A stretch of 64,000 nt of DNA from CAIZGX01 sp044239865 (GTDB lineage: Bacteria; Bacteroidota; Bacteroidia; Flavobacteriales_D; Sanyastnellaceae), in NCBI GenBank assembly GCA_044239865.1, contig JBIIAO010000005.1, forward strand, positions 51,057 through 115,056. The letters run 5' to 3'. A model generated the notes under the pieces. It ran no database searches and was not told the origin of the DNA. It saw only the letters and a program-made list of their open reading frames with translations. Positions 8,335 to 16,547 of this stretch are shown piece by piece (the stretch's first letter is position 1; every line of letters begins with the position of its first letter). A program made the translations under genes and the position numbers.

Positions 8335-8882
8335 TCGGTAACGTATTCAAGTGGTTTGCGGTGATTCGTTGGCCATTCACCTTCGACATAACCTAAATAA
8401 ACGATGCCTAGGCAACGTTGTTGTGCTGGCAGATTTAATGTTTGATTGAATTTTTCCGATCGTATGAATCCGGGTGTTGCCCAAAAACTTCCGATGCCAT
8501 ATGCTGTTGCCGTTAGCATAATATTTTGAATGGCACACGCCACCGCATATTCTTCTTCATGCAAAGCCGCTTTTTCAGAGGCTTCCATGCATACTACAAC
8601 CACTGCGGAAGTGCAGTTCAATCGAGAGGTGATGCGTTCTCTTTTCACAGGCTGATCTTCGGGCATGAGTGAAGGAAGAGTTTCTCTAAGTATACCCATT
8701 CCTTCTTCCAAATAAACATGAAAACGCCAAGGCTGCGTAAGCTTGTGATTTGGGGCCCACACTGCGTTTTGAAGCATTTTTTCAATTTGCTCCTTGTGCA
8801 CTTTACGGTTAGTGTAATGCTCGGGAGTTATGGTTCTTCGACTTTGAATGAGTCCGCTTATTTCGCTTAGATTGAATTTCAT
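8313..8882 (-). CDS. Nitroreductase family protein (YdjA-like)
   Basis: A 189-residue flavin-dependent reductase of the compact nitroreductase type. Visible family signs are the N-terminal SRRTITPEHY (FMN phosphate contact), AVWAPNHKLTQPWRF with the APNH motif, the central helix EEYAVACAIQNIMLTATAYGIGSFW, and the C-terminal GYVEGEWP. These enzymes act as FMN dimers with NAD(P)H; the physiological substrate is unknown. The start ATG at 8882 faces the SDR gene start at 8928 across 45 bases. Confidence 0.88.
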   Translation of the reverse strand: MKFNLSEISGLIQSRRTITPEHYTNRKVHKEQIEKMLQNAVWAPNHKLTQPWRFHVYLEEGMGILRETLPSLMPEDQPVKRERITSRLNCTSAVVVVCMEASEKAALHEEEYAVACAIQNIMLTATAYGIGSFWATPGFIRSEKFNQTLNLPAQQRCLGIVYLGYVEGEWPTNHRKPLEYVTEWNSVKK

Positions 8883-8906
8883 GTCTTGTTATGAATCGTG
8901 TTCCGC

Positions 8907-8914
8907 TATTTTTG
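8907..8914 (+). promoter_or_regulatory. -7 promoter box of the SDR gene at 8928
   Basis: TATTTTTG fits TAnnTTTG and lies 13 bases before ATG 8928. It decides the start: the longer frame beginning at 8898 would start inside or before the promoter. Confidence 0.5.
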
Positions 8915-8916
8915 TT

Positions 8917-8924
8917 CAAACTTA
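8917..8924 (-). promoter_or_regulatory. Possible -7 box of the nitroreductase gene
   Basis: On the minus strand TAAGTTTG fits TAnnTTTG and would leave a leader of about 30 bases before 8882. It lies next to the oppositely oriented box at 8907-8914, so the two promoters would overlap. Confidence 0.35.
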
Positions 8925-8927
8925 ATC

Positions 8928-9689
8928 ATGAAAACAATACTCATAACAGGAGCAGGCAGCGGAATTGGTGCCGCGGCGGCACATTCTCTTGCAGAAGAAG
9001 GAAACAACCGCATAATTTTAGTGGGGAGGAACGAAGAAAAGCTGAATGAAGTGTTAGCTAAATTGCCGCATTCAGAGCATCACTGCGTGCTTGCCGCCGA
9101 CGTACGAAATGCTTCCGCATTTCGCGAAGGATTGAAAAATATTTTAGGCGATGGTAGTTTAGATTGCGTTTTCGCTAACGCGGGTATCGGCGGAGAAAAC
9201 GCCTACGGCGTAGAAGATCGTTGGGACGAAATTATTTCAATCAACCTTACCGGAACATACATCACCGTCATGGAATGCCTGCCATTCCTCAGAAAATCAT
9301 CGGCCACCTTCAAACACGTTCTACTCACAAGCTCCATCCTGGCGCGTTTCGGTGTGCCGAATCACAGCGCCTACATTGCTTCCAAAACAGCAGTAGTCGG
9401 ACTCACGCGCGCATGGGCCGTTGAATGGGCACGCGAACAAATTTTAGTCAACGCCATTACACCCGGATGGGTAGAAACGCAAATGTCGAAAGACAGCATT
9501 CAGCGCCATGCAGATCGAAATGCTTCGACCTATGATTCAGCGTACCAAGAACAAATGAACTACGTGCCTACCGGCAGAATGGCGCAACCGGCAGAACTCG
9601 GAAATTTTGTTGCTTTCCTTTTTTCAGGAAAACAAAATTCAATAACCGGTCAAGCACTCGATATTAACAACGGAGCACACATGCAATGA
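8928..9689 (+). CDS. SDR family NAD(P)-dependent oxidoreductase
   Basis: A 253-residue classical short-chain dehydrogenase. The cofactor loop TGAGSGIG is at residues 7-14, NAGIG follows in the fourth strand, and the catalytic pair is Y149 and K153 (YIASK). The C-terminal half has the usual PGWVETQM and the closing SITGQALDINNG that marks the 3-oxoacyl-ACP reductase-like subgroup. The substrate is unknown. Start ATG 8928 gives MKTILITGAGSG, the expected beginning of the fold. Its stop overlaps the start of the M28 peptidase by four bases (ATGA), so the two are translationally coupled. Confidence 0.9.
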   Translation: MKTILITGAGSGIGAAAAHSLAEEGNNRIILVGRNEEKLNEVLAKLPHSEHHCVLAADVRNASAFREGLKNILGDGSLDCVFANAGIGGENAYGVEDRWDEIISINLTGTYITVMECLPFLRKSSATFKHVLLTSSILARFGVPNHSAYIASKTAVVGLTRAWAVEWAREQILVNAITPGWVETQMSKDSIQRHADRNASTYDSAYQEQMNYVPTGRMAQPAELGNFVAFLFSGKQNSITGQALDINNGAHMQ

Positions 9690-11074
9690 AGAAAATTATT
9701 CTATTACTTTTCGCTTTCGTAATTCTGGTAAGTCAGAGTAACGCGCAATTCACCAAACAAGATTCTTCAGTTGTGAAAGGCTTCTATTCCGAGGCGCTTT
9801 CAACAGCTCAAGCCTACAACGACTTGTACTACCTCTGCAAGAAAATTGGTCACCGTATTGCGGGTTCAGAAGCTGCGGATAAAGCCATTCTTTGGGGGGA
9901 TTCTGTGTTGAAATCGATTCCTGCTGACAACGTTTTCCTCATGCCTGTAAAGGTTCCAAAATGGAAACGCGGGAAGAAAGAATTCGCAGCCATTTATGTT
10001 GGAAAGAAGAAATCCGAAATTCCCTTGCGTGCATTGGGTGGTTCTGTTGGAACAAATGGTACACTGAAAGCAGAGGTAGTTGAAGTGAAAGACTTTGAAG
10101 ACCTGAAAGCTAAAGGCGATCTAGTGAAAGGAAAAATCGTGTTCATCAATAAGGCATTCGATCCTTCGATCATAAACACTGGTTCAGCCTACGGAAATAC
10201 CTCTCCGATAAGAACGAACGGAGCTTCAGAAGCGGCGAAATACGGCGCTGTCGGATGTGTCATTCGCTCGCTCACTTCTGCCGACGATAAGTTTCCGCAT
10301 ACTGGTGCCATGCGCTACAAAGACGATGTAGCCAAGATTCCAGCGGCAGCTTTGAGCAGCCTCGACGCACATTTTCTGCACGAGGCCCTTCAATCCAATA
10401 AAAAAGTGCTTTTCGAAATGCGCATGGAATGTGAGCGCTTCGACAGCGTAATGCAATCCAATGTGATCGGAGAAATCAAAGGAAGTTTGTATCCTGAAAA
10501 AATTATTGTCGTGGGTGGACACCTCGATTCATGGGATGTGGGTGAAGGTGCGCACGACGATGGAACGGGTATAGTTCAGAGCATGGAAGTGTTGCGCATT
10601 ATGAAGGCAACCGGATACAAGCCGGCATGCACCATTCGCGCAGTGCTTTACATTAATGAAGAGTTCGGAAATGACGGTGGTGAAACATACGCGAAAGTTG
10701 CCAAAGAAAAAGGTTGGGAACACGTCGCGGCCATAGAAAGCGACGGAGGTGGATTCACTCCGAAGGGGTTCAGTTGCGATGCGCAAGATGGACAAGTGGA
10801 ATGGGCGAAATCGTTGATGCCTTTCTTCGAACCGTACAATTTATTTTCTTTCAAAAGAGGGTGGAGCGGTGTAGACATTGGCCCCTTGAAAAACGGGAGC
10901 ACCATGCTGTTTGGGTTAATGGTAGATGGACAGCGATACTTCGATTTTCACCATACGGATAACGATCGATTTGAAAACGTAAACAAACGCGAATTGGAAT
11001 TGGGCGCTGCGTCTATGGCTTCGCTTGTTTACTTCATTGATCAGAAAGTTCAGAAAGAAATACCGCAGAAATAA
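9686..11074 (+). CDS. Secreted M28 family zinc peptidase with PA domain
   Basis: A 462-residue exported aminopeptidase- or carboxypeptidase-type enzyme. After a signal peptide (ends near SNAQ, residue 21) comes a helical cap, a protease-associated (PA) insert (about 110-235, with GAVGCVIRS) and the M28 core. All zinc and catalytic residues are seen in order: His in GGHLDSWD (about 278), Asp in HDDGTG, the Glu pair in INEEFG, Asp in ESDGGG and His in FHHTDND. It resembles PGCP/Q carboxypeptidase-like M28B enzymes. There is no T9SS sorting domain, so it likely stays in the periplasm. It is coupled to the upstream SDR gene by a four-base overlap. Confidence 0.92.
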   Translation: MKKIILLLFAFVILVSQSNAQFTKQDSSVVKGFYSEALSTAQAYNDLYYLCKKIGHRIAGSEAADKAILWGDSVLKSIPADNVFLMPVKVPKWKRGKKEFAAIYVGKKKSEIPLRALGGSVGTNGTLKAEVVEVKDFEDLKAKGDLVKGKIVFINKAFDPSIINTGSAYGNTSPIRTNGASEAAKYGAVGCVIRSLTSADDKFPHTGAMRYKDDVAKIPAAALSSLDAHFLHEALQSNKKVLFEMRMECERFDSVMQSNVIGEIKGSLYPEKIIVVGGHLDSWDVGEGAHDDGTGIVQSMEVLRIMKATGYKPACTIRAVLYINEEFGNDGGETYAKVAKEKGWEHVAAIESDGGGFTPKGFSCDAQDGQVEWAKSLMPFFEPYNLFSFKRGWSGVDIGPLKNGSTMLFGLMVDGQRYFDFHHTDNDRFENVNKRELELGAASMASLVYFIDQKVQKEIPQK

Positions 11075-11554
11075 TTATCTGCCGTACATGTCTTTGTGCC
11101 ACGTATTCGCGAAGGGCTTCCATTTAGAAGTGGTCCAATCGCCAACTGTGGCAACGGTTGTGTCAAGAACAAGTGTTTCATCGGTAAGTCTATTCGCTTT
11201 GCGAAGCGCCCAGAATTGCGCGATGCCCTCTGTTTGAATCTCGCTATTTTCTTGGAACATTACAGTAAGTCGATCGAACAAATTCACGCCAAGCGCATCA
11301 CCAATGCTAAGCACCTCTCTGTTCAATTTATCTATGCTGCATCCGGAAGCGAGCATAATATTTTCATCGGCCGCAACAACTAAGATGCGGTTCATTTCAA
11401 TCCAAGCTTGTCCGGCCATGGCCTTTCCATGGTTGTTCCAACCGGCAAGAAATTTTTCCAATTCAACTTCAATGAAAGAACACTGTTCCGCAGTCAGTAA
11501 TTTGTTTGAAGTGAAGACCCAAAGTCTAGCGTGTGTGGCAAGTTGAATTTCCAT
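11075..11554 (-). CDS. Conserved Bacteroidota protein of unknown function (SGCSID motif)
   Basis: A 159-residue soluble protein without signal peptide. It has the pattern I associate with a small family confined to Bacteroidota: a start like LWVFTSNKLLT, an FLAGWNNHGKAM segment, and the strongly conserved-looking LASGCSIDKLN around a single central Cys (about residue 70). Members are sometimes labelled 'ABC transporter ATPase', but there is no Walker A or signature motif, so that label is wrong. It is the last gene of the exosortase unit, two bases after the XrtF-associated gene, and ends directly against the convergent peptidase gene. Confidence 0.7.
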   Translation of the reverse strand: MEIQLATHARLWVFTSNKLLTAEQCSFIEVELEKFLAGWNNHGKAMAGQAWIEMNRILVVAADENIMLASGCSIDKLNREVLSIGDALGVNLFDRLTVMFQENSEIQTEGIAQFWALRKANRLTDETLVLDTTVATVGDWTTSKWKPFANTWHKDMYGR

Positions 11555-11556
11555 AA

Positions 11557-12099
11557 TTACAAAGATCGGTTGAATAATTTTTTTGCCGGAATGAATATAA
11601 GCACAAGCACAGGCGACTGCAAAATGCCCATAATTCCGCGAACAGCGGGATATACGAGTTCATCTTTGTGAATGAATTTTCCGAGCATGAAAGCGGCAAT
11701 AGCGAAGCCCAAACAAATCCCTTCCACCAAAATGAAAATTTTAATTTCCTTTTTTTGGAATTGAAGGAAGTAGAGCGCGGCAATATTTAAAATTGTGAAT
11801 ACACCAATGGAAGCAAATGTGATAATCCATTTAAGCTTACTGAGTTGTGAAGCGTTCAGCGAGTATAGCGTTTGAATAGTGCTGTGGCTGTAATAATAAT
11901 CGAAGTTCGATTTGCTTTTTTCGGCACTTAACCATTGAATTTTGGTTGAAGTAGTTTGTTCGAAAAAACCTGGGAGTTGGGCACCTTTTTCAAGAATGAA
12001 ATTCACATTCACCTTGGCTTGCTCTTGGTAAAAGCCAAGACCAATCATTGCGATACCTATCGCAAAAAGAATGATTTTATTTTTCTTCGGAATTGCCAT
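11557..12099 (-). CDS. Exosortase F system-associated membrane protein
   Basis: A 180-residue inner-membrane protein encoded directly after xrtF, with which it overlaps by 23 bases. It has an N-terminal membrane segment (about residues 9-23), an outward domain of roughly 75 residues (EKGAQLPGFFEQ...LYSLNASQL) and three further hydrophobic segments (about 90-110, 120-140, 150-172). The topology and position match the protein that routinely accompanies XrtF in Flavobacteria. Its biochemical role is unknown; it may help present the substrate or form part of the sortase complex. ATG 12099 is preferred to the upstream frame start at 12141, which lies deep inside xrtF. Confidence 0.8.
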   Translation of the reverse strand: MAIPKKNKIILFAIGIAMIGLGFYQEQAKVNVNFILEKGAQLPGFFEQTTSTKIQWLSAEKSKSNFDYYYSHSTIQTLYSLNASQLSKLKWIITFASIGVFTILNIAALYFLQFQKKEIKIFILVEGICLGFAIAAFMLGKFIHKDELVYPAVRGIMGILQSPVLVLIFIPAKKLFNRSL

Positions 12100-12604
12100 T
12101 TGCAGGGACATACATCTTAGACCACCACCACCAGAAGGCAAAAACTACGGCATACACTAAGGCAGTGAAGGTGTAATCGTGATTGAATGCGAGATAATCT
12201 TCGTCCCAATAAACAATAAAGGCCAACGCCATAATGCGAAGAATGTTCATGAATTGAATCACGAACAACCCAAGTGGTATAAACCAGATTCTGTTTTTAT
12301 TCGTGCCTGGATAAGCCACAACGAAGATGATAAAAAGCGCCATGAGAATCATTCCGTCGCAAGGAGCTCCTACTGTAACTCCAGCTGTACCTTCAATAGC
12401 AATGTGGTTTCTGTATAGTCCGTCGTCGAAGAAACGAACCGAAAATTGGAAGACTCGCAAAAGAGTTTCCGCTCCTTTCACTAAAAAATCTACAAGTATC
12501 TCGTCGATGTTGGTAGAAGGCAGTAAGTACAACTCATAAAAAAAATACCATCCGAAATAGAGGATGGTACCAATGACAAAAAATCGGATGAGTGGATTTT
12601 TCAC
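12077..12604 (-). CDS. xrtF: Exosortase family protein XrtF
   Basis: A 175-residue polytopic membrane transpeptidase of the exosortase/archaeosortase superfamily. The three superfamily active-site residues are all visible: C82 in GAPCDGM, R123 in NILRIMA and H142 in FNHDYTF. Exosortases are thought to recognise a C-terminal tripartite signal on exported proteins, cleave it and attach the product to the envelope. The start is GTG at 12604, eight bases after the stop of the PID-CTERM gene, and the XrtF-associated gene follows with overlap. The substrate is therefore encoded in the same unit. Confidence 0.9.
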   Translation of the reverse strand: MKNPLIRFFVIGTILYFGWYFFYELYLLPSTNIDEILVDFLVKGAETLLRVFQFSVRFFDDGLYRNHIAIEGTAGVTVGAPCDGMILMALFIIFVVAYPGTNKNRIWFIPLGLFVIQFMNILRIMALAFIVYWDEDYLAFNHDYTFTALVYAVVFAFWWWWSKMYVPANGNSEEK

Positions 12605-12612
12605 TGACTATT

Positions 12613-12840
12613 TTAAGAAGCTTTTTTCTTTTTAAGATCGAAGGCTTTTTTTCCTCCAAGGGCCGCTCCTGCAGCGATTAACAAACTTACCCCGCCATCG
12701 ATTGGACAAACTGTTCCGAATGGACCACCACACGGCGCGGCTCCACCGCTAGGCGGAGTTGGGGGCGCCTGACAAATTCCAATAGCTGCAATACAGAAAA
12801 GGAAAATTGACAAAACGAGTAATTTTCTAAAACGATTCAT
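12613..12840 (-). CDS. PID-CTERM protein, presumed XrtF substrate
   Basis: A 75-residue exported protein. It has an N-terminal signal (residues 1-24, MNRFRKLLVLSIFLFC...), a short Pro/Gly-rich middle with two cysteines (APPTPPSGGAAPCGGPFGTVC) and a C-terminal sorting signal: PIDGG at about 46-50, a hydrophobic stretch (VSLLIAAGAALGG) and a basic tail (KKKKAS). The PIDGG-helix-basic layout is the PID-CTERM sorting signal linked to XrtF. Once both ends are removed only about 20 residues remain, so the mature product is a tiny peptide. ATG 12840 is chosen because the -7 box lies four bases upstream; the longer frame to 13008 runs through the divergent promoter. Confidence 0.85.
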   Translation of the reverse strand: MNRFRKLLVLSIFLFCIAAIGICQAPPTPPSGGAAPCGGPFGTVCPIDGGVSLLIAAGAALGGKKAFDLKKKKAS

Positions 12841-12844
12841 GTCA

Positions 12845-12852
12845 CAAATATA
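12845..12852 (-). promoter_or_regulatory. -7 promoter box of the PID-CTERM/xrtF unit
   Basis: TATATTTG on the minus strand, four bases before ATG 12840, implying a leaderless or near-leaderless transcript. Confidence 0.55.
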
Positions 12853-12914
12853 ATGGACTTTAATTATTTCCACCCCCATTCGGTCTAAAATCTTCATTAT
12901 TGCCTCTCTTCCTT

Positions 12915-12922
12915 TATATTTG
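12915..12922 (+). promoter_or_regulatory. -7 promoter box of the Wzc-like gene
   Basis: TATATTTG on the plus strand, 18 bases before ATG 12941. It mirrors the minus-strand box at 12845-12852, so the exosortase unit and the polysaccharide locus share one divergent promoter region of about 100 bases. Confidence 0.55.
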
Positions 12923-12940
12923 TCACTCTCGAGAGAACCC

Positions 12941-15361
12941 ATGGCAGAAACTAAATCGAATTTTCTAGACGCTGACGACCTCAGGCCGATATTAAGGTTC
13001 CTGAACAAAAGTTGGTTCTGGATTGTAGCATGCGCCCTAATAGCATTCGTTGCGGCGTATTTCTACACCCACAGATTGCCCAGTATTTACGCTGCAAAAA
13101 CAGAGATTTTACTTCGCTCATCTGAGACATACGATTATCAAAAAAGTATGTACAGTGAATTGGGTTACATTTCTTTAATGCAGGACGTTACCAATCAAAA
13201 ACGTATAATCGCTTCTTATGACATCGTAGAAAAGAGCTTGGAAAAGCTCGACTTTACAATTTCTTATTTCTTGGTTGGAAGGGTGAAGACCTTACAAGTG
13301 GACGAATTCGATGCCATGAAGGTCAAGTGTGATTGGAAAAAAATGGCTGCAGGAATGCACAATGTTCCGCTGAATATTAAAGTTCTAGATATTGGACATT
13401 ATGAGTTGAGTTACGAATACGGAGGAAAACTTAGGTCGGCTACGTATGAATTCGGGAAAGAATACATTGAAGAGCTTTTTACAATTCAATTGGATTTGGC
13501 TTCCCATATAGATGAGTCGAGACTTTCCACGGTTACAGATCAAAGCTTCCAAATACGGGTGAGACCAATGAAACATTTGGTGGATAAATACATGGGAGCC
13601 CTAACCATTGAAAATGTCGAATTCACAAGCATCTTAACGCTAACATGCAAGGACGAGCTGCCCACTAGAGCGAAAACCTTCCTTGATACATTGGCAAAGG
13701 TCTACATTGATTATACGCTCTACAACGAGATTGCCATCAATGAAAATACGCAGGCCTACATAGACATTCAAATTGATAAGATTGTCAAAATTATCGATTC
13801 ATTGGAATTGGCAATGGAGACATTCAAAGACGCTCGAGATATTCTTGATTTGAGTAAAGAGCAAGACGCGGCATTTGCGGCATTAACCAGCTCTGATGTT
13901 ACGCTCCGTGATTTGGAACTCAGACGAGAATCTATACAGGGCTTGGAGAATTTTCTTTTGAAGGAGCCAGATAGAGCGGTTATTCCACCAATGAATTATT
14001 TGCGAGAAGAGGATGTCACCTTAACCGAGTTGGTGAAAGACTTGTTTCAATTGAAACAAAAACGAAGCTCGTTGTTGGTTGATGTAAAAGCTCCAGATAA
14101 ACGTGTTCAGCGTGTAGACTCTACGCTTCAGACTATTCGGAATAGTATTTTTAAATACACACGAGACACGAAAGTTGCAATTGATCAACGAATCAGAGAT
14201 TTGAAGCTTCAAATCCTTGAATTAGAGGCAGAGCTTGCAAATATTCCAAAAAGTGAACGTGACCTTATGTCTATTGAGCGAAAGCTTAAGGTGAACGAAG
14301 AGTTATATACCTTCCTTTTGGAAAAGAAGGCCAACACAGTTATCGCACGTGCCGCAATTATTCCGCAGACAAGTGTTATTGAGGCAGCTCGAAATATGGG
14401 CGTGGTGGGCCCCGACCGGCAGAGCATTATTTATTTGTGGATAGGCATCGGGATTCTTATTTCGCTGATTATTGGACTCATTCGAATGGTCTTCTTTGAG
14501 CATATTGAGCATTTGCGCGAATTGAAGCAATTAACAAAACTTCCTGTTATCAGCGGTATTCCGAACTATGAGGAAATAGAACGAGATCCAATTGCAATTC
14601 ATGCCAATCCGCGAGGAAATGTAAGTGAGGCCTTCCGAACTCTTCGAACGAATTTGCAATACCTTCTACCCGATAGCGGTCAAAGCCTTATTTTGATCTC
14701 ATCACTTCATCCTGGAGAAGGAAAAACATTTATTTCAACAAACTTAGCCGCCACTTTGGCCAAAGCATCGAAGAAAGTGCTTCTGTTAGACTTTGACTTG
14801 CACAAACCGAAAGTGCATAAAATGTTCCGCACAACAAATACCATGGGGGTAAGTACCTATTTAATTGGTAAGGCTACTTTCGATGATGTCGTTTTTCAGT
14901 CAGATATCGAGAATTTAGATATTGTACTTGCAGGTCCCGTGCCCCCAAATGCATCGGAGCTTTTGCTTAACGCTAGAGTAGACGAGCTACTTGCAGAAGG
15001 ATTGAAGCGCTATGATTATGTAATTATTGATACTCCGCCAATCATGCTTATTACAGACAGCTTGGTGCTGCTTGCGAAAGTAGATCGTGGAATTCTTGTA
15101 ATGAACACCCTAAAAGCAACGAAGCAAGGTGTTCAATATTTAGAAGATGTTTTGAATCAAAACAGTCTGAGCAATACAAGTATTCTGCTTAATAACATTA
15201 AGCAAAAACGCTGGAGATACTATTACGGAAAATATGCTTATCGTTACGGCTATGGTTACGGTTATGGATACGGTTATGGATACGGCTACGGTTATGGCTA
15301 CGGATACGGTGGTTACGGAGAAGAAGGTAAAGCCAAGGGTAAAAAGAAGAAAGACAAATAA
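12941..15361 (+). CDS. Wzc-like polysaccharide co-polymerase and tyrosine autokinase
   Basis: An 806-residue inner-membrane protein that controls chain length and export of a surface polysaccharide. It has an N-terminal Wzz domain with a membrane helix (about residues 22-42), a long periplasmic coiled-coil region, a second helix (about 497-517) and a cytoplasmic BY-kinase domain. The kinase shows Walker A SSLHPGEGKT, Walker A' LLDFDLHKP and Walker B YVIIDTPP. The C-terminus carries 17 tyrosines, including eleven consecutive Tyr-Gly pairs, which are the expected autophosphorylation sites but unusually regular. ATG 12941 follows the promoter box; the frame also opens with TTG at 12920 inside that box. 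Wza, Wzx and Wzy partners are not in the window. Confidence 0.92.
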   Translation: MAETKSNFLDADDLRPILRFLNKSWFWIVACALIAFVAAYFYTHRLPSIYAAKTEILLRSSETYDYQKSMYSELGYISLMQDVTNQKRIIASYDIVEKSLEKLDFTISYFLVGRVKTLQVDEFDAMKVKCDWKKMAAGMHNVPLNIKVLDIGHYELSYEYGGKLRSATYEFGKEYIEELFTIQLDLASHIDESRLSTVTDQSFQIRVRPMKHLVDKYMGALTIENVEFTSILTLTCKDELPTRAKTFLDTLAKVYIDYTLYNEIAINENTQAYIDIQIDKIVKIIDSLELAMETFKDARDILDLSKEQDAAFAALTSSDVTLRDLELRRESIQGLENFLLKEPDRAVIPPMNYLREEDVTLTELVKDLFQLKQKRSSLLVDVKAPDKRVQRVDSTLQTIRNSIFKYTRDTKVAIDQRIRDLKLQILELEAELANIPKSERDLMSIERKLKVNEELYTFLLEKKANTVIARAAIIPQTSVIEAARNMGVVGPDRQSIIYLWIGIGILISLIIGLIRMVFFEHIEHLRELKQLTKLPVISGIPNYEEIERDPIAIHANPRGNVSEAFRTLRTNLQYLLPDSGQSLILISSLHPGEGKTFISTNLAATLAKASKKVLLLDFDLHKPKVHKMFRTTNTMGVSTYLIGKATFDDVVFQSDIENLDIVLAGPVPPNASELLLNARVDELLAEGLKRYDYVIIDTPPIMLITDSLVLLAKVDRGILVMNTLKATKQGVQYLEDVLNQNSLSNTSILLNNIKQKRWRYYYGKYAYRYGYGYGYGYGYGYGYGYGYGYGGYGEEGKAKGKKKKDK
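15245..15319 (+). repeat. Tyr-Gly codon repeat in the Wzc tail
   Basis: Eleven TAY-GGN pairs in a row (15245-15310), then Gly-Tyr-Gly. TAT and TAC alternate and GGT/GGA/GGC vary, so the array is kept at protein level rather than being a fresh hexanucleotide expansion. Confidence 0.95.
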
Positions 15362-15372
15362 TAGCGTAGACC

Positions 15373-16017
15373 ATGGTATCGCTTATTGTTACAACCTACA
15401 ATTACGCACAATTTATTGAACGTGCCATTAGAAGCGGTCTAGATCAATCGCTATCAAAAACCGATTTCGAAGTAATCGTTGTCAACGACGCTTCCACCGA
15501 TTCTACCGAAGCTATTTTAGAAAATTATTCAGACGTTCTGCGAGTATTTAATCTAAAGGAAAATCTCGGTTTGGCTGGCGCACGGAATTTTGGAATTCGA
15601 AAGGCACGCGGACAGTTCGTGGTGTTTTTAGATGCAGACGATTACTTGCATTCAGAATCTCTTCGCGTACAGAATTTATTCCTCAACGAGAATAACGCCT
15701 TCGATGCAGTCGCAATAGATTATTATATGGTGAATGAAAGAGGCCAGCACATGGAACACATTTCTTCGAGCGATAAACCCATTGCTTGTGGAATAATGTT
15801 TCGAAAAGATTACCTCTTCAACATAGGACTATACGACGAGAATTTCACAGCTCGAGAAGAAGAAGATTTACGAATCAGATGGGAGCAAGCGGGTTACGGA
15901 ATCTATCATATTCCAGTGCCGTTGTACAGATATCGCATGCACGAGAACAACCTCACGAAAGACAATCAGAAGATGTCTGACTCTCAACTGAAATTAAATC
16001 AGAAGCACAACAGATGA
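15373..16017 (+). CDS. Glycosyltransferase family 2
   Basis: A 214-residue GT-A fold glycosyltransferase lacking membrane segments. It shows the N-terminal VSLIVTTYNYAQFIERA, the nucleotide-binding VNDASTDST (38-45) and the DxD-type metal motif DADD (87-90), with the acceptor-side EEEDLRIRWEQAGY near residue 160. It is short for the family (usually 230-330) but ends naturally. It probably adds one sugar to the glycan assembled by this locus. It begins 11 bases after the wzc-like gene and overlaps the GNAT gene by four bases. Confidence 0.9.
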   Translation: MVSLIVTTYNYAQFIERAIRSGLDQSLSKTDFEVIVVNDASTDSTEAILENYSDVLRVFNLKENLGLAGARNFGIRKARGQFVVFLDADDYLHSESLRVQNLFLNENNAFDAVAIDYYMVNERGQHMEHISSSDKPIACGIMFRKDYLFNIGLYDENFTAREEEDLRIRWEQAGYGIYHIPVPLYRYRMHENNLTKDNQKMSDSQLKLNQKHNR

Positions 16018-16547
16018 TTAAATTTTTAGAGGGAAAACAAGTCTATTTGCGTCCGCTTACCATAGAAGACGCAAGCGATATTTATTTGAAATGGTTAAAT
16101 GATCCTGAAGTAACACGTGGCTTGGCTTCTGGTTATTTCCCAACCACACAGCAAGAGCTTATCAATTATGTAAACGGAGCGCTGAGAGATCAGAACACCG
16201 TCTTTTTTGCGCTGTGCGAAAAAGAAAGCAATCTACATATCGGTAATGTGAAAGTCGATCGCATCGATTGGGTAGCGCAAACCTGTGAACTCGGATTAAT
16301 CATTGGCGAAGCGTCTGCGCGTGGCAGAGGTTTGGGACTTGAAGCCATGAAGCTTGTGATTAATTTCGTTTTTGACGATTTGAATTTGAATAAAATTACT
16401 TTGGCTGTTTTTCAAAACAATCCGGGTGCGTTGAAATTATATGAAAGATTGGACTTTCAAATTGAAGGGCGATTTGTCAATCATGTTTTTAAAGAAGGAA
16501 GACTCTGGGATAAAATCTATCTATCATTATTCAACCCGAAGAAATAA
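16014..16547 (+). CDS. GNAT N-acetyltransferase, RimJ/RimL type
   Basis: A 177-residue acetyl-CoA-dependent N-acetyltransferase. The acetyl-CoA loop reads GEASARGRGLGLEAM (about 98-112), followed by the strand LNKITLAVFQNNPGALKLYERLDFQIEG typical of RimJ-like enzymes. In a run with an aminotransferase and cytidylyltransferase it most likely acetylates an amino sugar, as PseH-type enzymes do; this is inferred from context. Its start overlaps the glycosyltransferase stop (ATGA) and its stop shares a base with the next ATG (TAATG). Confidence 0.88.
   Translation: MIKFLEGKQVYLRPLTIEDASDIYLKWLNDPEVTRGLASGYFPTTQQELINYVNGALRDQNTVFFALCEKESNLHIGNVKVDRIDWVAQTCELGLIIGEASARGRGLGLEAMKLVINFVFDDLNLNKITLAVFQNNPGALKLYERLDFQIEGRFVNHVFKEGRLWDKIYLSLFNPKK

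Noticed and set aside
11075..11554. ABC transporter ATPase label for this small protein
   Set aside because: No Walker A, Walker B or signature motif; the label seems to be a propagated annotation error.
15234..15419. Plus-strand frame over the Tyr-Gly tail
   Set aside because: Frame-shifted reading of the hexanucleotide-like repeat in the Wzc gene.
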